Part shown: positions 1 through 8,504 of the stretch, one piece after another
Position numbering within the stretch: position 1 is the stretch's first letter
Layout: each line of letters opens with the position of its first letter
Assembly (NCBI GenBank): GCA_016197225.1
Contig: JACPWC010000054.1
Coordinates: 1 to 37,352, forward strand
Source of the DNA: Chloroflexota bacterium
Lineage (GTDB): Bacteria; Chloroflexota; Anaerolineae; Anaerolineales; VGOW01
Direction of reading: 5' to 3'
DNA length: 37,352 bases
The notes under the pieces: generated by a model
Told to the model about the DNA's origin: nothing
Databases searched by the model: none
The model's input: only the letters and a program-made list of their open reading frames with translations
Made by a program: the position numbers and the translations under genes

Positions 1-183
1 CTGGGCGGCATTTACCCCGTCTGGCTCTGGCAACCCGGCGAGTCTATCCACGAAATCCGCCGCATCCCGCTCACCGCGCCCGCTTCAGACGGTTGCTACC
101 GGATCGAGCTTGGCCTCTTCAACCCGCAGACCGGGGCGCGCACTCCGGCCTTCGACAGCAATGGGGCCAGGCTGGAAAACGAC
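1..183 (+). repeat. Direct repeat copy 1 (partner at 1992-2165)
   Basis: This stretch is repeated at 1992-2165. By eye the only difference is a 9-base in-frame insertion near 129-138 in this copy. It is the C-terminal coding part of two tandem paralogues. The full repeat may extend left of the window. Confidence 0.85.
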
Positions 184-213
184 GTGCTGATAGTAGAGCC
201 AGGCCGCCCATAA
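1..213 (+). CDS. C-terminal end of a membrane protein, paralogue of the next gene (5' end outside window)
   Basis: An open frame enters the window at base 1 and stops with TAA at 211-213, giving about 70 residues. Its first 61 codons are nearly the same as the end of the next gene: bases 1-183 match 1992-2165 except for a 9-base in-frame insertion (Arg-Thr-Pro). The last residues then diverge (DVLIVEPGRP here, DIVVINLPAP in the neighbour). This shows directly a tandem duplication of a large membrane-protein gene whose C-terminal soluble domain is almost unchanged. That domain probably faces outside the cytoplasm, by analogy with the neighbour; its function is unknown. Confidence 0.8.
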   Translation: MGGIYPVWLWQPGESIHEIRRIPLTAPASDGCYRIELGLFNPQTGARTPAFDSNGARLENDVLIVEPGRP

Positions 214-227
214 CTTCCATCAAGCCT

Positions 228-2195
228 ATGCGCCCGATAAAACTCCTCTTCTGGTTCACCCCGCCTGTTCTCGCCATTGCACTTTACGGTTCCACCCTCA
301 CCCTGCCTTTCTTCTGGGACGATGTTGCAAACTTTCAATTCCTGTTTGACCGCCCGCTGGCCCAAATCTGGGTGGAGTCGTCCGGCTTTCCTTACTATCG
401 CCCGCTCACATTTGTGCTGTGGCGGTTGATACAAATCACCTTCGGGCCTCTCAACCCGGCTCCTTATCACGCCCTCAACATTCTTGCCCTCATTGCCTGC
501 GGCTGGGTCGTAGGCTTGCTGGCAAACCGGCTCGCCCGCAACCCATCTGAGTTGCCGCAGGAGACGGCCCCTGCCGATGAATTCCTGACTGGCTGGCTGG
601 CTGGAGCGTTGATGACGGTCTTCCCGTTTGCCGCCCTCGTCGTGCCGCTCGTCGCCTCGTTCTTTCATCTATTCGTTACCCTGGTCGTCGCAGGGGCGTG
701 CGTCTGCCTGCTAGAGTTTGAGCGAACGCGAAAAATGGGATGGGCCATGGCAGCCATTGCCCTCGCCGCCCTCGCTCCGTTCGCTCACGAGTCCGGCATT
801 ACCGCCGCCGCGTTGATGGCGATCTGCTTTGCCGCCCGCCATCTCAAGGGCAATCTTCAATCTCTAATCGCCCGCCGCCAATCACTTGCCATCCTGGCTC
901 TATCCTTCCTCTTCAACCTGGCTTTCATCCCCTGGTGGGCGCGCATCCCCAAAGCGCAAAACGGAGGCGACGTTGGCGCGGGCTGGATCGGCTGGGAGTC
1001 GGTGGGGCAAGCCATCGTCTTCTTCTTTGAAAGTCTCACCTTCCCAATCCAGTTTCTGGCCCGGCCTCTGATGAAGCTCGGCCTGGTAGACATGCTCGCC
1101 GTCCTGGGCCTGGGCCTGGCGGCTCTCGGCCTGGCCGCCGCGATTCTCAAAGAGCGGCGCTGGCTGGTCTTTGGCCTGGCCTACTGTTTCGCCGCCGCCG
1201 CGCCCGCCATCGCCGCCTTGCCCTTCTCGTACATCATCGTCAGCCCGCGATTGATGATGGTGACTGCGCCTGCCGCCGCCATTTTGTGGGCGACGGTGAT
1301 CGCCGATGGGACACGGCGGCTGGCCCGGCCGGGAATCAGGATCGGGGTCGCCGCCACTGTAGTGGCGGCTATATCGTTCGTCCCGGCCCTGCACATCAGC
1401 CGCGAAGTCCGTCTGCATCATCTGACGCTCGATCATCTGTATGCGTTTGTCGCCGACCTGCAAGCGCACCCGGACGACCAACACCTGATCGTCAACGCCG
1501 TAAACTGGACGGCGCCGGTGAATGCCACCTACGCCCTCGGCCACGAAGGTGTGGAAGTGATGCCCGCTTACCTGACGCCGCAATTGATGGCCTGGGTTCA
1601 CACTCAAACTCTTTACAACGTGGACGCCATCACCTTTCCCCTCGTTTTCCCGCAATTGAATGACATTTATTTTTCAACCTGGGGTGAAAGCGAAGCGCTC
1701 GACTGGAACGTGATGGCCGAGCGGGTGCGGGTCGCCGACCGCGTCGCCGTCGTTCAGTATGCCGACGACAATATTCAATATCTTGAGGTAGGTAATGTCG
1801 GCCCGGCCAGCGGCGAGGCCGTTGTCTCGTTTGAAGACCGCATCTGGCTGACGGCAATTGAGGTCACACTCAAGGGCCAAGTCATTGAACTGCGCTTGAG
1901 CTGGCGCGTGAACGCCGTTTCGGGCGAAGACATTTTTGCCAACGCCCTCGACTGCGCCGGAAACGTGGCCGGGCTGTCGGGAGGGGCAAGCCTGGGCGGC
2001 ATTTACCCCGTCTGGCTCTGGCAACCCGGCGAGTCTATCCACGAAATCCGCCGCATCCCGCTCACCGCGCCCGCTTCAGACGGTTGCTACCGGATCGAGC
2101 TTGGCCTCTTCAACCCGCAGACCGGGGCGGCCTTCGACAGCAATGGGGCCAGGCTGGAAAACGACATCGTGGTGATCAACCTGCCAGCGCCTTAG
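228..2195 (+). CDS. Polytopic membrane protein, GT-C glycosyltransferase-like
   Basis: A 655-residue protein starting at ATG 228, 14 bases after the stop of the upstream paralogue. The frame is open further upstream, but that part only reads the duplicated gene in another frame. The N-terminal two thirds hold many hydrophobic segments. The first is followed by a short loop with FFWDD and then PYYRPLTF, an arrangement like the first extracytoplasmic loop of GT-C fold glycosyltransferases, which place an Asp pair there. The C-terminal third, from about residue 430, is soluble and ends in a beta-rich domain shared with the upstream paralogue. A role in transferring sugar from a polyprenyl-linked donor is plausible. 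It is an inference from fold features and not from a recognised family signature. Confidence 0.7.
   Translation: MRPIKLLFWFTPPVLAIALYGSTLTLPFFWDDVANFQFLFDRPLAQIWVESSGFPYYRPLTFVLWRLIQITFGPLNPAPYHALNILALIACGWVVGLLANRLARNPSELPQETAPADEFLTGWLAGALMTVFPFAALVVPLVASFFHLFVTLVVAGACVCLLEFERTRKMGWAMAAIALAALAPFAHESGITAAALMAICFAARHLKGNLQSLIARRQSLAILALSFLFNLAFIPWWARIPKAQNGGDVGAGWIGWESVGQAIVFFFESLTFPIQFLARPLMKLGLVDMLAVLGLGLAALGLAAAILKERRWLVFGLAYCFAAAAPAIAALPFSYIIVSPRLMMVTAPAAAILWATVIADGTRRLARPGIRIGVAATVVAAISFVPALHISREVRLHHLTLDHLYAFVADLQAHPDDQHLIVNAVNWTAPVNATYALGHEGVEVMPAYLTPQLMAWVHTQTLYNVDAITFPLVFPQLNDIYFSTWGESEALDWNVMAERVRVADRVAVVQYADDNIQYLEVGNVGPASGEAVVSFEDRIWLTAIEVTLKGQVIELRLSWRVNAVSGEDIFANALDCAGNVAGLSGGASLGGIYPVWLWQPGESIHEIRRIPLTAPASDGCYRIELGLFNPQTGAAFDSNGARLENDIVVINLPAP
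1992..2165 (+). repeat. Direct repeat copy 2 (partner at 1-183)
   Basis: Second copy of the C-terminal coding repeat, 9 bases shorter than copy 1 and otherwise identical on reading. The near identity suggests recent duplication or gene conversion. Confidence 0.85.
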
Positions 2196-2200
2196 TTTTT

Positions 2201-2227
2201 GCAGGGCGAATTGACAATTCGCCCTGC
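2201..2227. terminator. Perfect hairpin, possible terminator
   Basis: A 12-bp perfect inverted repeat (2201-2212 with 2216-2227, loop GAC) lies just after the membrane-protein stop and before efp. It has no strong T-run downstream (AATTT only), so terminator function is likely but weakly supported. Confidence 0.5.
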
Positions 2228-2370
2228 AATTTCCGAAACCTTGAGGGTCTTTCGGATAGGCTCTCAGGTGTTTGACGGACTCGCCGTCACCCCGCTATAA
2301 TCTCCCCTGGATTTCTCGTGCGACGCAAGCATTCTGCGTCGCACTTTGCTGAAAGGAACTTGAGCAGTTT

Positions 2371-2928
2371 ATGATTGACGTGAATACCCTTCGCAAAGGG
2401 GTCACTTTCGAGTTGGACGGCGACCTCTTCAAAGTGCTGGACTACTCGCACAACAAACCGGGGCGCGGCAACGCCACCATCCGCACCAAAGTCCGCAACC
2501 TGCGCTCCGGCGTCACCGTTGAAAAAACTTTCCAGTCCGGCGACCGGGTGCAGGACATCCGCCTGGATCACCACCAGGCCCAGTATCTTTATCACGACGG
2601 CGGCCTGTACTACTTCATGGACACCGAGACTTACGACCAGCCGGCGTTGAACGAGGCCCTGCTCGGTGACGCCTCCCAATATCTGAAGGACGGCATGGAG
2701 ATTAAGCTGACATTCTACAATAGCGAACCGATTGACGTGGAACTGCCGGCGACGGTTGACCTGAAGGTGGTCCAGGCCGAAGTGGCCGTGCGCGGCGACA
2801 CCGCCAACGCCGTCAACAAATGGGTGACAACCGAGACCGGCCTGCGGGTGCAAGCGCCGCAATTCGTCAAGGTGGACGATGTCATCCGGGTCAAGACCGA
2901 GAGCGGCGAGTACCTGACCCGCGTTTAG
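2371..2928 (+). CDS. efp: Elongation factor P
   Basis: A 185-residue protein of the standard EF-P length. It has the N-terminal KOW-like domain, the middle OB domain and the C-terminal OB domain ending in GEYLTRV. EF-P binds ribosomes stalled on consecutive prolines and stimulates peptide bond formation. The tip of the conserved loop reads KPGRGN, so the residue that is often a modified Lys (Lys34 in E. coli) is Arg32 here. An Arg tip is also found in proteins rhamnosylated by EarP and in the Thermus protein. The start is ATG 2371, with a GAAAGGA Shine-Dalgarno sequence at 2351-2357, rather far upstream. The gene stands alone between hairpins, and its stop codon abuts a MITE-like repeat. Confidence 0.95.
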   Translation: MIDVNTLRKGVTFELDGDLFKVLDYSHNKPGRGNATIRTKVRNLRSGVTVEKTFQSGDRVQDIRLDHHQAQYLYHDGGLYYFMDTETYDQPALNEALLGDASQYLKDGMEIKLTFYNSEPIDVELPATVDLKVVQAEVAVRGDTANAVNKWVTTETGLRVQAPQFVKVDDVIRVKTESGEYLTRV

Positions 2929-3022
2929 AGAGTGTCTTAAAAGTCGCTCAAAGCCCGCGTCCTCGCAGGCCCCTTCGGGCAACCGCGAGGACGCGGTTGG
3001 AGAGCAGTTTTAAGACAGTCTC
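2929..3022. mobile_element. MITE-like nested palindrome behind efp
   Basis: About 94 bp with near-matching terminal inverted repeats: AGAGTGTCTTAAAA on the left (2929-2942) and, read inward from the right end, GAGACTGTCTTAAAA (3008-3022). Inside is a 12-bp perfect stem (2955-2966 with 2985-2996) and a central 4-bp stem (2969-2972 with 2977-2980). TTAG occurs directly at both outer edges (2925-2928 and 3023-3026), as a 4-bp target duplication would. One TTAG contains the efp stop codon. No protein is encoded. The element may also act as the efp terminator. Confidence 0.6.
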
Positions 3023-3025
3023 TTA

Positions 3026-3063
3026 GAATTTGGATTGCGGAGCCTGATCCGCAATCCAAATTC
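3026..3063. repeat. Perfect 16-bp stem hairpin followed by AATCC-rich tract
   Basis: Arms 3026-3041 and 3048-3063 pair perfectly around a 6-base loop. Behind it up to 3085 is a degenerate repetition of CAATC/AAATCC words. It may be an intergenic repeat or an RNA hairpin in the leader of the next gene. Confidence 0.6.
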
Positions 3064-3085
3064 CACAATCAGAAATCCAAAATCC

Positions 3086-3421
3086 ATGCGCACTCCCTAC
3101 GGTGCAGACTGCAAATACTATTACGCCGATTTTCACCGGGGCCGCCAGACCCAGGAGTGCCGTCTGCCCCGGCGCGACCGGCCCAACGAAAAGTGGACGC
3201 CCGATCTTTGTCGGGCCTGCCCGGTGCCGCGCCTGCTGTTAGCCAACGCCTGCCCACACCTGACGTTCAGCGGTCGAATCGATCGCGGCTTCCTGGGCCT
3301 CAACCGGAAAATGATCGTGGAGGCGGCCTGCAACAAAAGCGGCGGCCCGGTGGCCGAACCGGCCGTCGGTTGCGGCCAGTGCCACGAGGATTCGCCGCCC
3401 ATCGAGTTCAAACTCGAGTAA
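3086..3421 (+). CDS. Small Cys-rich conserved hypothetical protein
   Basis: A 111-residue protein from ATG 3086; the frame is open upstream but only through the AATCC repeat tract. No signal peptide is visible. It has ten cysteines, including a CRAC pair, an isolated NAC, an AAC and a closing GCGQCH cluster. That spacing suggests bound zinc or an iron-sulphur cluster, but I do not recognise the family. The gene ends 5 bases before the HAD/DinB gene and is probably co-transcribed with it. No function is assigned. Confidence 0.7.
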   Translation: MRTPYGADCKYYYADFHRGRQTQECRLPRRDRPNEKWTPDLCRACPVPRLLLANACPHLTFSGRIDRGFLGLNRKMIVEAACNKSGGPVAEPAVGCGQCHEDSPPIEFKLE

Positions 3422-3426
3422 GTGTC

Positions 3427-4632
3427 ATGTCAATCAATACTTTGCTTTTCGATCTCGATGACACGTTGCTTGGCAACAACACCGAGAAATTCATCATTCC
3501 CTATCTGCAACGGTTCGCCGCCCACCTGGCCCCGGTCGTCTCGCCCGAAGCATTCACTGCCGGATTGATGATCGGCACTCAAAAGATGGTCGCCAACGAT
3601 GACCCGCGCCGCACGCTGGCCCAAACTTTCGCCGAGCAGTTTTATCCGGCTGTCAATCTCTCGCCCGAAACCCTCCATCCCTACATCGCCTCTTTTTATG
3701 CCGAACGCTTCGGCAGTTTGCGCCGCGAGACAACTGCGATCCCGGCGGCCAAAGAATTGATGCGCTGGGCGTTCAGCTCCGGGCTGAAGGTTGCCATTGC
3801 CACCAATGCCCTGTTCCCGCGCACAGCCATTTTGCAAAGGCTGGCCTGGGCCGGTGTCAGCGCCGACGAATTCCCCTACGCCCTCGTCACCTCCTACGAG
3901 TTCATGCACTTCGCCAAGCCCAGCCCGGAGTATTACGCCGAGACGCTCACCTGGCTGGACCGCCGCCCGGAAGAAACATTGATGATCGGTAATGACTGGC
4001 ATCAGGACATCGCCCCGGCGCACGCGATGGGCATCAACACCTTCTGGGTGGCCCCCGCCGACTCGGCCCCACCGGCCAACTCGGCCCACCCCGTCGGCCA
4101 GGGCGACATCGCCCAATTCTTAGCCTGGGCACGCGAGAGGGACGGTCTCGAAAATGTTGAGCCGTTGCCGCCCACGCCCCGCTCGGCGCGGGCACAGCAA
4201 GCCGGAACGCTGGCGGTGATGATGGAACTGGTTCGCCCGTTGAGCCAGGCCGACTGGCAGAGTCGGCCCACCCCGGACTCGTGGTCGCTCGCCGAGATCG
4301 TCTGTCATCTGCGCGATGTTGAAATTGAAGTCAACCTGCCGCGTCTCAAGCGAGTATTGGAAGAGGCCAATCCATTCATCTCGGCGATTGACAGCGACAT
4401 TTGGGCGGCGGAGCGGGATTATCAGAGTCAGCCTGGCCCGGCGGCGCTGCAAGTGTTTGCCGAAGCGCGCCGCGAGACGCTGGCCCTGCTCGACCATTTG
4501 ACGGACGCCGACTGGGGACGCCCGGCCCGCCACGCCATCTTTGGCCCAACAACTCTGTGCGAGCTTGTGAGATTCACCAACGAGCACGATCGTTTGCACT
4601 TGAGGCAGATGCGAGGGAATCTCAGCGTATAG
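3427..4632 (+). CDS. HAD-superfamily hydrolase fused to a DinB-like domain
   Basis: A 401-residue two-domain protein. Residues 1-245 form a HAD phosphatase. Motif I is FDLDDTLL with the nucleophile Asp9 and acid/base Asp11, motif II is Thr126, motif III is Lys164 in FAKPSP, and motif IV is GND with Asp190 and nearby Asp194. Residues 255-401 look like a DinB_2 four-helix bundle with candidate metal-binding His294 (CHLRDVE) and His387/His391 (NEHDRLH). HAD enzymes hydrolyse phosphate esters, and DinB-type bundles often act as metal-dependent thiol transferases; the substrates here are unknown. The first in-frame ATG after the upstream stop is at 3427. The gene converges on the pullulanase gene with only 14 bases between stops. 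Confidence 0.85.
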   Translation: MSINTLLFDLDDTLLGNNTEKFIIPYLQRFAAHLAPVVSPEAFTAGLMIGTQKMVANDDPRRTLAQTFAEQFYPAVNLSPETLHPYIASFYAERFGSLRRETTAIPAAKELMRWAFSSGLKVAIATNALFPRTAILQRLAWAGVSADEFPYALVTSYEFMHFAKPSPEYYAETLTWLDRRPEETLMIGNDWHQDIAPAHAMGINTFWVAPADSAPPANSAHPVGQGDIAQFLAWARERDGLENVEPLPPTPRSARAQQAGTLAVMMELVRPLSQADWQSRPTPDSWSLAEIVCHLRDVEIEVNLPRLKRVLEEANPFISAIDSDIWAAERDYQSQPGPAALQVFAEARRETLALLDHLTDADWGRPARHAIFGPTTLCELVRFTNEHDRLHLRQMRGNLSV

Positions 4633-4646
4633 CCACCCAGCCTCGA

Positions 4647-7600
4647 TTATTTCTTAGCCGACCTTCGCCAGAAGAACAGCCCTGCCAATCCTGCTACCAA
4701 CACCCCGCCGAGCGCGATCCACAACGTTGGTGGTTGAGCGGCTGGCGACTCCGAAGCGGGCGTGGCCGTGATCGCCGGGGCCGCCGTCACTGTTGGTTCA
4801 ACTTTCTCCTCTTTCACCACAAACACAACTGTGGTGCGGCCCGGCACGCTGAACGCGCCGCTGGCTGAATCGAATTTCGAGTCGCGTACTGAAACATCCG
4901 CCGAACTTTGTTGAACCGGGTGCAGAGTCAATGCCAGGCCTTTGAGGCTCTCGTCGGCGAAAGTCACGGCTTCGGGTTGAGCGTTGAACAGCACGACAAT
5001 GTCCTTGTAGTTGTCGTCCAGCCCGTCGGCGTCAGTGAGGCGCATGACGATCAGGCCGGGCGTTTGCTCCGGGCCGGTGTTGAGGAAGGTCAGGGCGCGC
5101 TGAATCTGCTCCGCCGTTTGCAGGCGGAACAAGGCCGAACTCTTGCGAATCTGCAACATCTCCCGGAAGTGGGCGGCGGCGCTGAGGATGTTTTCCGGCG
5201 CAGGCTTCAAAGCCGGGTTGCCGAGCAAGGCGGCCATCAAGTCCCAGCGCGCATTTCCAAATGCTGGGAGGCCGACGCCCCAGTTGTCCCTCTGCCCCGT
5301 CCAATCAATTTTATTGAACCAGTCGCTAGAGTTGTAGCTGTTGCCGTCGAGCGACTTCGAGCGCAGAAGATCGTCGCCGGCGTGGAAGAACGGCACGCCC
5401 TGCGACAACATCACCAGACTCACCCCCAGGCTATTCATCCGCGTCCGGTCGGCCACACTAGCCTCGGCAGGCGCTTTCCATTGAATGGCGTCGAACAAGG
5501 TCTCGTTGTCGTGCGCGGAGGCGTAGACGATGTTCTCCTGCGGGTCAAGGGTGTAACCGGCCGGAGAGCCGTTGTAGTCCACCGCCTCGCCCGTCACCGG
5601 CTGGCCCGAAGCGTCCACGAGCGCGTACTCCTTCAGGTTGCCTGCCAGCGCCACCCGAATCCAATCCGTGTATTTCAGCAATTTGGCTTTCTGGTCGGCC
5701 TCCCCGCCCTGCCCGGCAAAGTCGCTGGGCGCGGTGAAGAGGCCGGTGATGAAGCCCTGCTCGCGTGGGTCGCCAAACGGGCCGCCGCCGCGCGCCGCGT
5801 CGCGCAGGCGATCATTGAACACGCCGATGCCCGTGCCGCCGATGTTGAGTTGGGTTGCATTGACGCCGCGTTTGTTGTCGGCCACTTCGCCAAAGTTCCA
5901 GCCTTCGCCGTAAACGTAAACGGCTTTGCCATCCACGCCGTCGTCGGCCAGGGTGAGACCGTCCAGCGCGGCCCGCACGTTGACCATGTTGCTCACCATG
6001 TGGTGGCCCATCAGATCGAAGCGGAAGCCGTCCACTTTGTAGGCCGTCGCCCACGTCACCAGCGAGTCAATCATCAACTTTTCCATCATCGCGTTTTCGG
6101 TGGCGGTGTTCTGGCAACAAGTGCTGGTCTCCACCCGGCCATCGGCGTTGAGGCGGTGATAGTAGCCCGGCACAATTTTGTCCAACACCGAGTTGTCGTT
6201 CTGGCCGCTGGCGTTGGTGTGGTTGTAGACCACGTCCATCACCACCCGCAAGCCGATACGGTTGAGGGCCTGCACCATCTCGCGGAACTCAAGGATGCGA
6301 GTCGGGCCGTCGGGGTTGGTGGAATAACTGCCTTCGGGGGTGGTGTAGTGAAAGGGATCGTAGCCCCAGTTGAAGCCGTCATTTTCACGCGTGGGGCCGA
6401 CGAGCAGTTGTTGCTCTTCCGAGTCGGGCGGCAGGGCGGCCAGAGTTTGCTCGTCCACCGTTTGCCAGGCGCTTTTGTCCTCGTTGACGCTGGCAATGTC
6501 AAAAGCGGGCAGGAGGTGAATGTGAGTAAGGCCGGCCTCGGCCAACTCCTTGAGGTGCTTCATGCCGTTGGACTCGGACACGGTGAACGCCCGATACGTG
6601 CCGCGCAAATCTTGTGGCACGCTGGCGTCGGAGATGCTGAAATCGCGGATGTGCAGTTCGTAGAGGACAATGTCTTCGGGCGCGGCCAACGGTGGTTTAG
6701 CCGTGTCGGCCCAACCGGCAGGCATGAGGGCCGAATCGGCCAGGTCAACAATCTGACTGCGGGTGCTGTTCATCGAGAGGCTGAACGAGTAGGGATCAGT
6801 CACGAGATTCTTTTCGACTTTGCCGGTCGAGGGAACATACACTTCGACTTCGTAGAGGTAAAACTTGCCCGTCCATCCCGGTTCGCCAGTGATGTTCCAA
6901 ACGCCGGCGCCGGCGTCAACGGTCATGGATAACGTGGCGCTGGCCGCCGCCTTCGAATCGTCAAACAGATGCAAGGTGACGGAACGGGCCGTCGGCGCCC
7001 ACACCCGCAATGTAGGAACATCGCCGTCAAACGTCACGCCGAGCGGGCCATCGTAAGAGTAAAGGTCGTCGAGCACGCCGGGAATCTGGATCGAGGTGGC
7101 GTCCAGCACTTTGCCATCTTTGTCCAGCACCACCACCGCCGTCTGGCTCCGCAAAATGCCGGGGAGCTTGTCGAAGTCGGCAGGGTCAATTTTGATCGGC
7201 GCAAAGCCGTTGATGAAGGGGCGCTTTTGCACAACGGTGAAGGGGAGTCCGCCCAGGCTGTATTTGAGCGGGATGAACTGGCCGCCGGTCACGCCATCCG
7301 GTTCCAGCTTGAGGCCGCCGTCCGGGGCGTAATAGAGGGCGTAGGTGATGCCTTGTTCCTCGGGGCGCGGCGTGTTCCAGGCAATAGTGTCGCGGGTCAC
7401 CCAGTGAGCGTGAAACTTCGTCAGGTCGCCGCGAGGCGCGCCCTGAGTGCTCACCGTCAGCGCGTGGGTGATCGGATCGTAACCCAAATACACCTCATTG
7501 CCTTCGCTCACGGTGAAGGGAATGGCTGTGCCATCTGGAGCGCCGTCCGCGCCATAAGTTTCATCTGTGCTTTCGTTGAGGGCCACTTTGACCTCGTAAT

Positions 7601-8492
7601 CGCCCGGCGGCAGGTCGCGGGTGGTAAGGGCCAGCGTGCCCGTGCCGCCCGGGTCCTGCAACCAGGAGCGCAAACAGCCGGGGTCGTTATCGCCGGCGCA
7701 ACCGAGTTCACTCTGAAACGTGCCCATCGCCACGGCAATCACTTCGTTGACCGAGTCGGCCACCCAGTGAGTTTTGTGATCGTAATAAAACTTGACCTCG
7801 GTCGGCTCGGTCAGGATCAGCGGAATGTCGGCCCCACCGCTCTGGGCGTTCCGGCCGTAGTTGACGGCCCAACTGCCGTTGAGGGCCGCCTTGTAGCGCG
7901 AGCCTTGTTTATCCTGATCGTTATCGGGCTGAACGGTGAACGCGCCCTGCCACACACCATCTTCTTCATCGTACGCGAGCGCGGTGGCCGGGCAATCGGG
8001 TTGCCAGTCGCCGGAACAGCCTAACTCGGATTGCAGTGTTCCAGGGATGACGACGAGATCGGGCTGTGGCGCTTGCACGGGCGCGCCGCTGGCGTTGACG
8101 CTGTCGGTGATTTGATGAGTCTTGTGGTTATAAGTGAATGTGACCTGAGTGTCCTGGCCGAGCACCAGCGGAATGTTTGGGCCGTCTTGTTGACCCCCCA
8201 ACCCGTAGTTCTCGGTCCAACTGCCGTTGAGGGCTATTTTGTATTCGTAACTTCCGGCAGGCAAGGCAAACGTGCCTTCCCACACGGCCTTATCGGCGTT
8301 GTAGGTCAGAGCCGTGTCGGCGCAGTCGGGTTGCCAATCGCCCGAACAACCCAGCTTGCTCTGGATGGTGCCGGGAACAACTACCGTTTCGGGATCGGGC
8401 GTGTCTTGAGCTAAGGCCCGTCCGGGCGGGCTGAACATAGCCAACACCATCGCCGCAACCAGCAGTATGTTCAATAATTTTTGGTGTTTCAT
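4647..8492 (-). CDS. pulA: Secreted type I pullulanase with three X25 modules and C-terminal membrane anchor
   Basis: A 1281-residue protein that cleaves alpha-1,6 branches of pullulan and starch. An N-terminal signal peptide ends near ALAQ (about residue 29). Three tandem X25-type beta modules follow, each with a [10 protein letters not shown]-like start and a GSWT.NYG core, at roughly residues 38-135, 143-245 and 252-350. A CBM48-like N-domain comes next, then a GH13 catalytic domain with the FNWGYDP type I pullulanase signature. GH13 regions: DVVYNH, nucleophile Asp826 in GFRFD, acid/base Glu863 in GEGWN, and Asp995 in AHDN. The end is a Thr/Pro/Ala-rich linker and a transmembrane helix closed by WRRSAKK, so the enzyme is probably held on the outer face. 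A Shine-Dalgarno sequence AAAGGATGAG precedes ATG 8492. It is last in the maltodextrin gene row, 12 bases behind the neopullulanase. Confidence 0.95.
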   Translation of the reverse strand: MKHQKLLNILLVAAMVLAMFSPPGRALAQDTPDPETVVVPGTIQSKLGCSGDWQPDCADTALTYNADKAVWEGTFALPAGSYEYKIALNGSWTENYGLGGQQDGPNIPLVLGQDTQVTFTYNHKTHQITDSVNASGAPVQAPQPDLVVIPGTLQSELGCSGDWQPDCPATALAYDEEDGVWQGAFTVQPDNDQDKQGSRYKAALNGSWAVNYGRNAQSGGADIPLILTEPTEVKFYYDHKTHWVADSVNEVIAVAMGTFQSELGCAGDNDPGCLRSWLQDPGGTGTLALTTRDLPPGDYEVKVALNESTDETYGADGAPDGTAIPFTVSEGNEVYLGYDPITHALTVSTQGAPRGDLTKFHAHWVTRDTIAWNTPRPEEQGITYALYYAPDGGLKLEPDGVTGGQFIPLKYSLGGLPFTVVQKRPFINGFAPIKIDPADFDKLPGILRSQTAVVVLDKDGKVLDATSIQIPGVLDDLYSYDGPLGVTFDGDVPTLRVWAPTARSVTLHLFDDSKAAASATLSMTVDAGAGVWNITGEPGWTGKFYLYEVEVYVPSTGKVEKNLVTDPYSFSLSMNSTRSQIVDLADSALMPAGWADTAKPPLAAPEDIVLYELHIRDFSISDASVPQDLRGTYRAFTVSESNGMKHLKELAEAGLTHIHLLPAFDIASVNEDKSAWQTVDEQTLAALPPDSEEQQLLVGPTRENDGFNWGYDPFHYTTPEGSYSTNPDGPTRILEFREMVQALNRIGLRVVMDVVYNHTNASGQNDNSVLDKIVPGYYHRLNADGRVETSTCCQNTATENAMMEKLMIDSLVTWATAYKVDGFRFDLMGHHMVSNMVNVRAALDGLTLADDGVDGKAVYVYGEGWNFGEVADNKRGVNATQLNIGGTGIGVFNDRLRDAARGGGPFGDPREQGFITGLFTAPSDFAGQGGEADQKAKLLKYTDWIRVALAGNLKEYALVDASGQPVTGEAVDYNGSPAGYTLDPQENIVYASAHDNETLFDAIQWKAPAEASVADRTRMNSLGVSLVMLSQGVPFFHAGDDLLRSKSLDGNSYNSSDWFNKIDWTGQRDNWGVGLPAFGNARWDLMAALLGNPALKPAPENILSAAAHFREMLQIRKSSALFRLQTAEQIQRALTFLNTGPEQTPGLIVMRLTDADGLDDNYKDIVVLFNAQPEAVTFADESLKGLALTLHPVQQSSADVSVRDSKFDSASGAFSVPGRTTVVFVVKEEKVEPTVTAAPAITATPASESPAAQPPTLWIALGGVLVAGLAGLFFWRRSAKK

Positions 8493-8504
8493 CGTCTCAT
8501 CCTT

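Noticed and set aside
4908-6932. 674-codon open frame on the + strand opposite the pullulanase
   Set aside because: Antisense shadow of a G+C-rich gene with clear GH13 motifs; no ribosome site and His/Val/Gly-rich composition of no known family.
6969-8024. 351-codon + frame opposite the X25 modules
   Set aside because: Shadow of the pullulanase N-terminal part.
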